This document shows positions 5,044-5,129 of a DNA stretch of 5,129 bases, piece after piece. How positions within the stretch are numbered: position 1 is the first letter of the stretch; each line of letters starts with the position of its first letter. The translations under genes were made by a program, and so were the position numbers. Source of the DNA: Psychromonas sp. (lineage in GTDB: Bacteria; Pseudomonadota; Gammaproteobacteria; Enterobacterales; Psychromonadaceae); the NCBI GenBank assembly GCA_023145575.1, contig JAGLDN010000268.1, forward strand, positions 1 to 5,129, in the 5' to 3' direction. The notes under the pieces were generated by a model. The model was not told the DNA's origin, made no database searches, and worked only from the letters and a program-made list of their open reading frames with translations.

Positions 5044-5129
5044 AAAATAAAGACTTTAATTCCTAAATAGTTATTCTAAGTCGATATTTTATAACAACGC
5101 TAATTTGTGCAAGTTACCTTGCCCTTCGG
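5044..5129. repeat. Direct repeat, copy 2 (right end of window, truncated)
   Basis: This is the second copy of the 1-86 repeat, in the same orientation and 92% identical, with 5043 bases between equivalent positions. It ends at the window edge after the left arm, the TTCG loop and the first closing G of the hairpin, so the right arm is not visible. Homology begins with the AAAATAAAG shared with base 1. The base immediately before (5043) is also A and cannot be compared. Confidence 0.85.

Noticed and set aside
1..5129. Window as a complete circular plasmid or element, because its ends match
   Set aside because: The ends are only 92% identical, the genes are chromosomal housekeeping types, and no replication or mobilisation gene is present. 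A dispersed repeat is simpler.
1..5129. CRISPR array, tRNA, rRNA, riboswitch or defence system
   Set aside because: No regularly spaced repeats, cloverleaf, rRNA segment or known riboswitch core was seen, and none of the three solid genes belongs to a defence family.

Overview
The window is an AT-rich piece of what looks like a gammaproteobacterial chromosome. The organism call rests on two proteins that read as close relatives of Escherichia coli Fbp and YfjD along their whole length. No species can be named from the sequence. Only about 53% of the window is covered by the three convincing genes. The rest is long, AT-rich intergenic DNA with many short inverted repeats and possible gene remnants. 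Such low coding density would fit a host-associated or reductively evolving lineage, but that is inference.

Layout from left to right. Bases 1-86 are one copy of a repeat whose second copy fills 5044-5129, the last bases of the window (79 of 86 positions identical, no gaps, same orientation). Bases 192-470 (+) hold a doubtful 92-codon reading frame, followed by a non-coding stretch with a plausible plus-strand terminator near 676-709. Three real genes then follow, all on the minus strand: fbp (763-1752, class I fructose-1,6-bisphosphatase), yfjD (1842-3119, CNNM/CorB-type inner-membrane protein with CBS domains) and a small exported c-type cytochrome (3917-4387). A 797-base gap upstream of yfjD contains a plausible yfjD promoter, two strong inverted repeats and a weak open frame. 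The 4388-5043 stretch holds a 42-codon minus-strand frame that may be the tail of a decayed gene, plus several dyads.

How the genes work together: yfjD and fbp are co-directional with an 89-base gap and may be co-transcribed, yfjD first, but the gap contains a perfect 8-bp dyad that could attenuate or regulate fbp. Fbp is the gluconeogenic phosphatase. YfjD relatives act in divalent-cation (Mg2+) handling, and Fbp needs Mg2+, but no functional coupling is shown. The cytochrome stands alone and implies a cytochrome c maturation system elsewhere in the genome. I see no phage, CRISPR array, tRNA, rRNA, intact insertion sequence or defence system. The most unusual item is the terminal repeat, whose hairpin keeps a C(UNCG)G tetraloop in both copies while the loop base differs.
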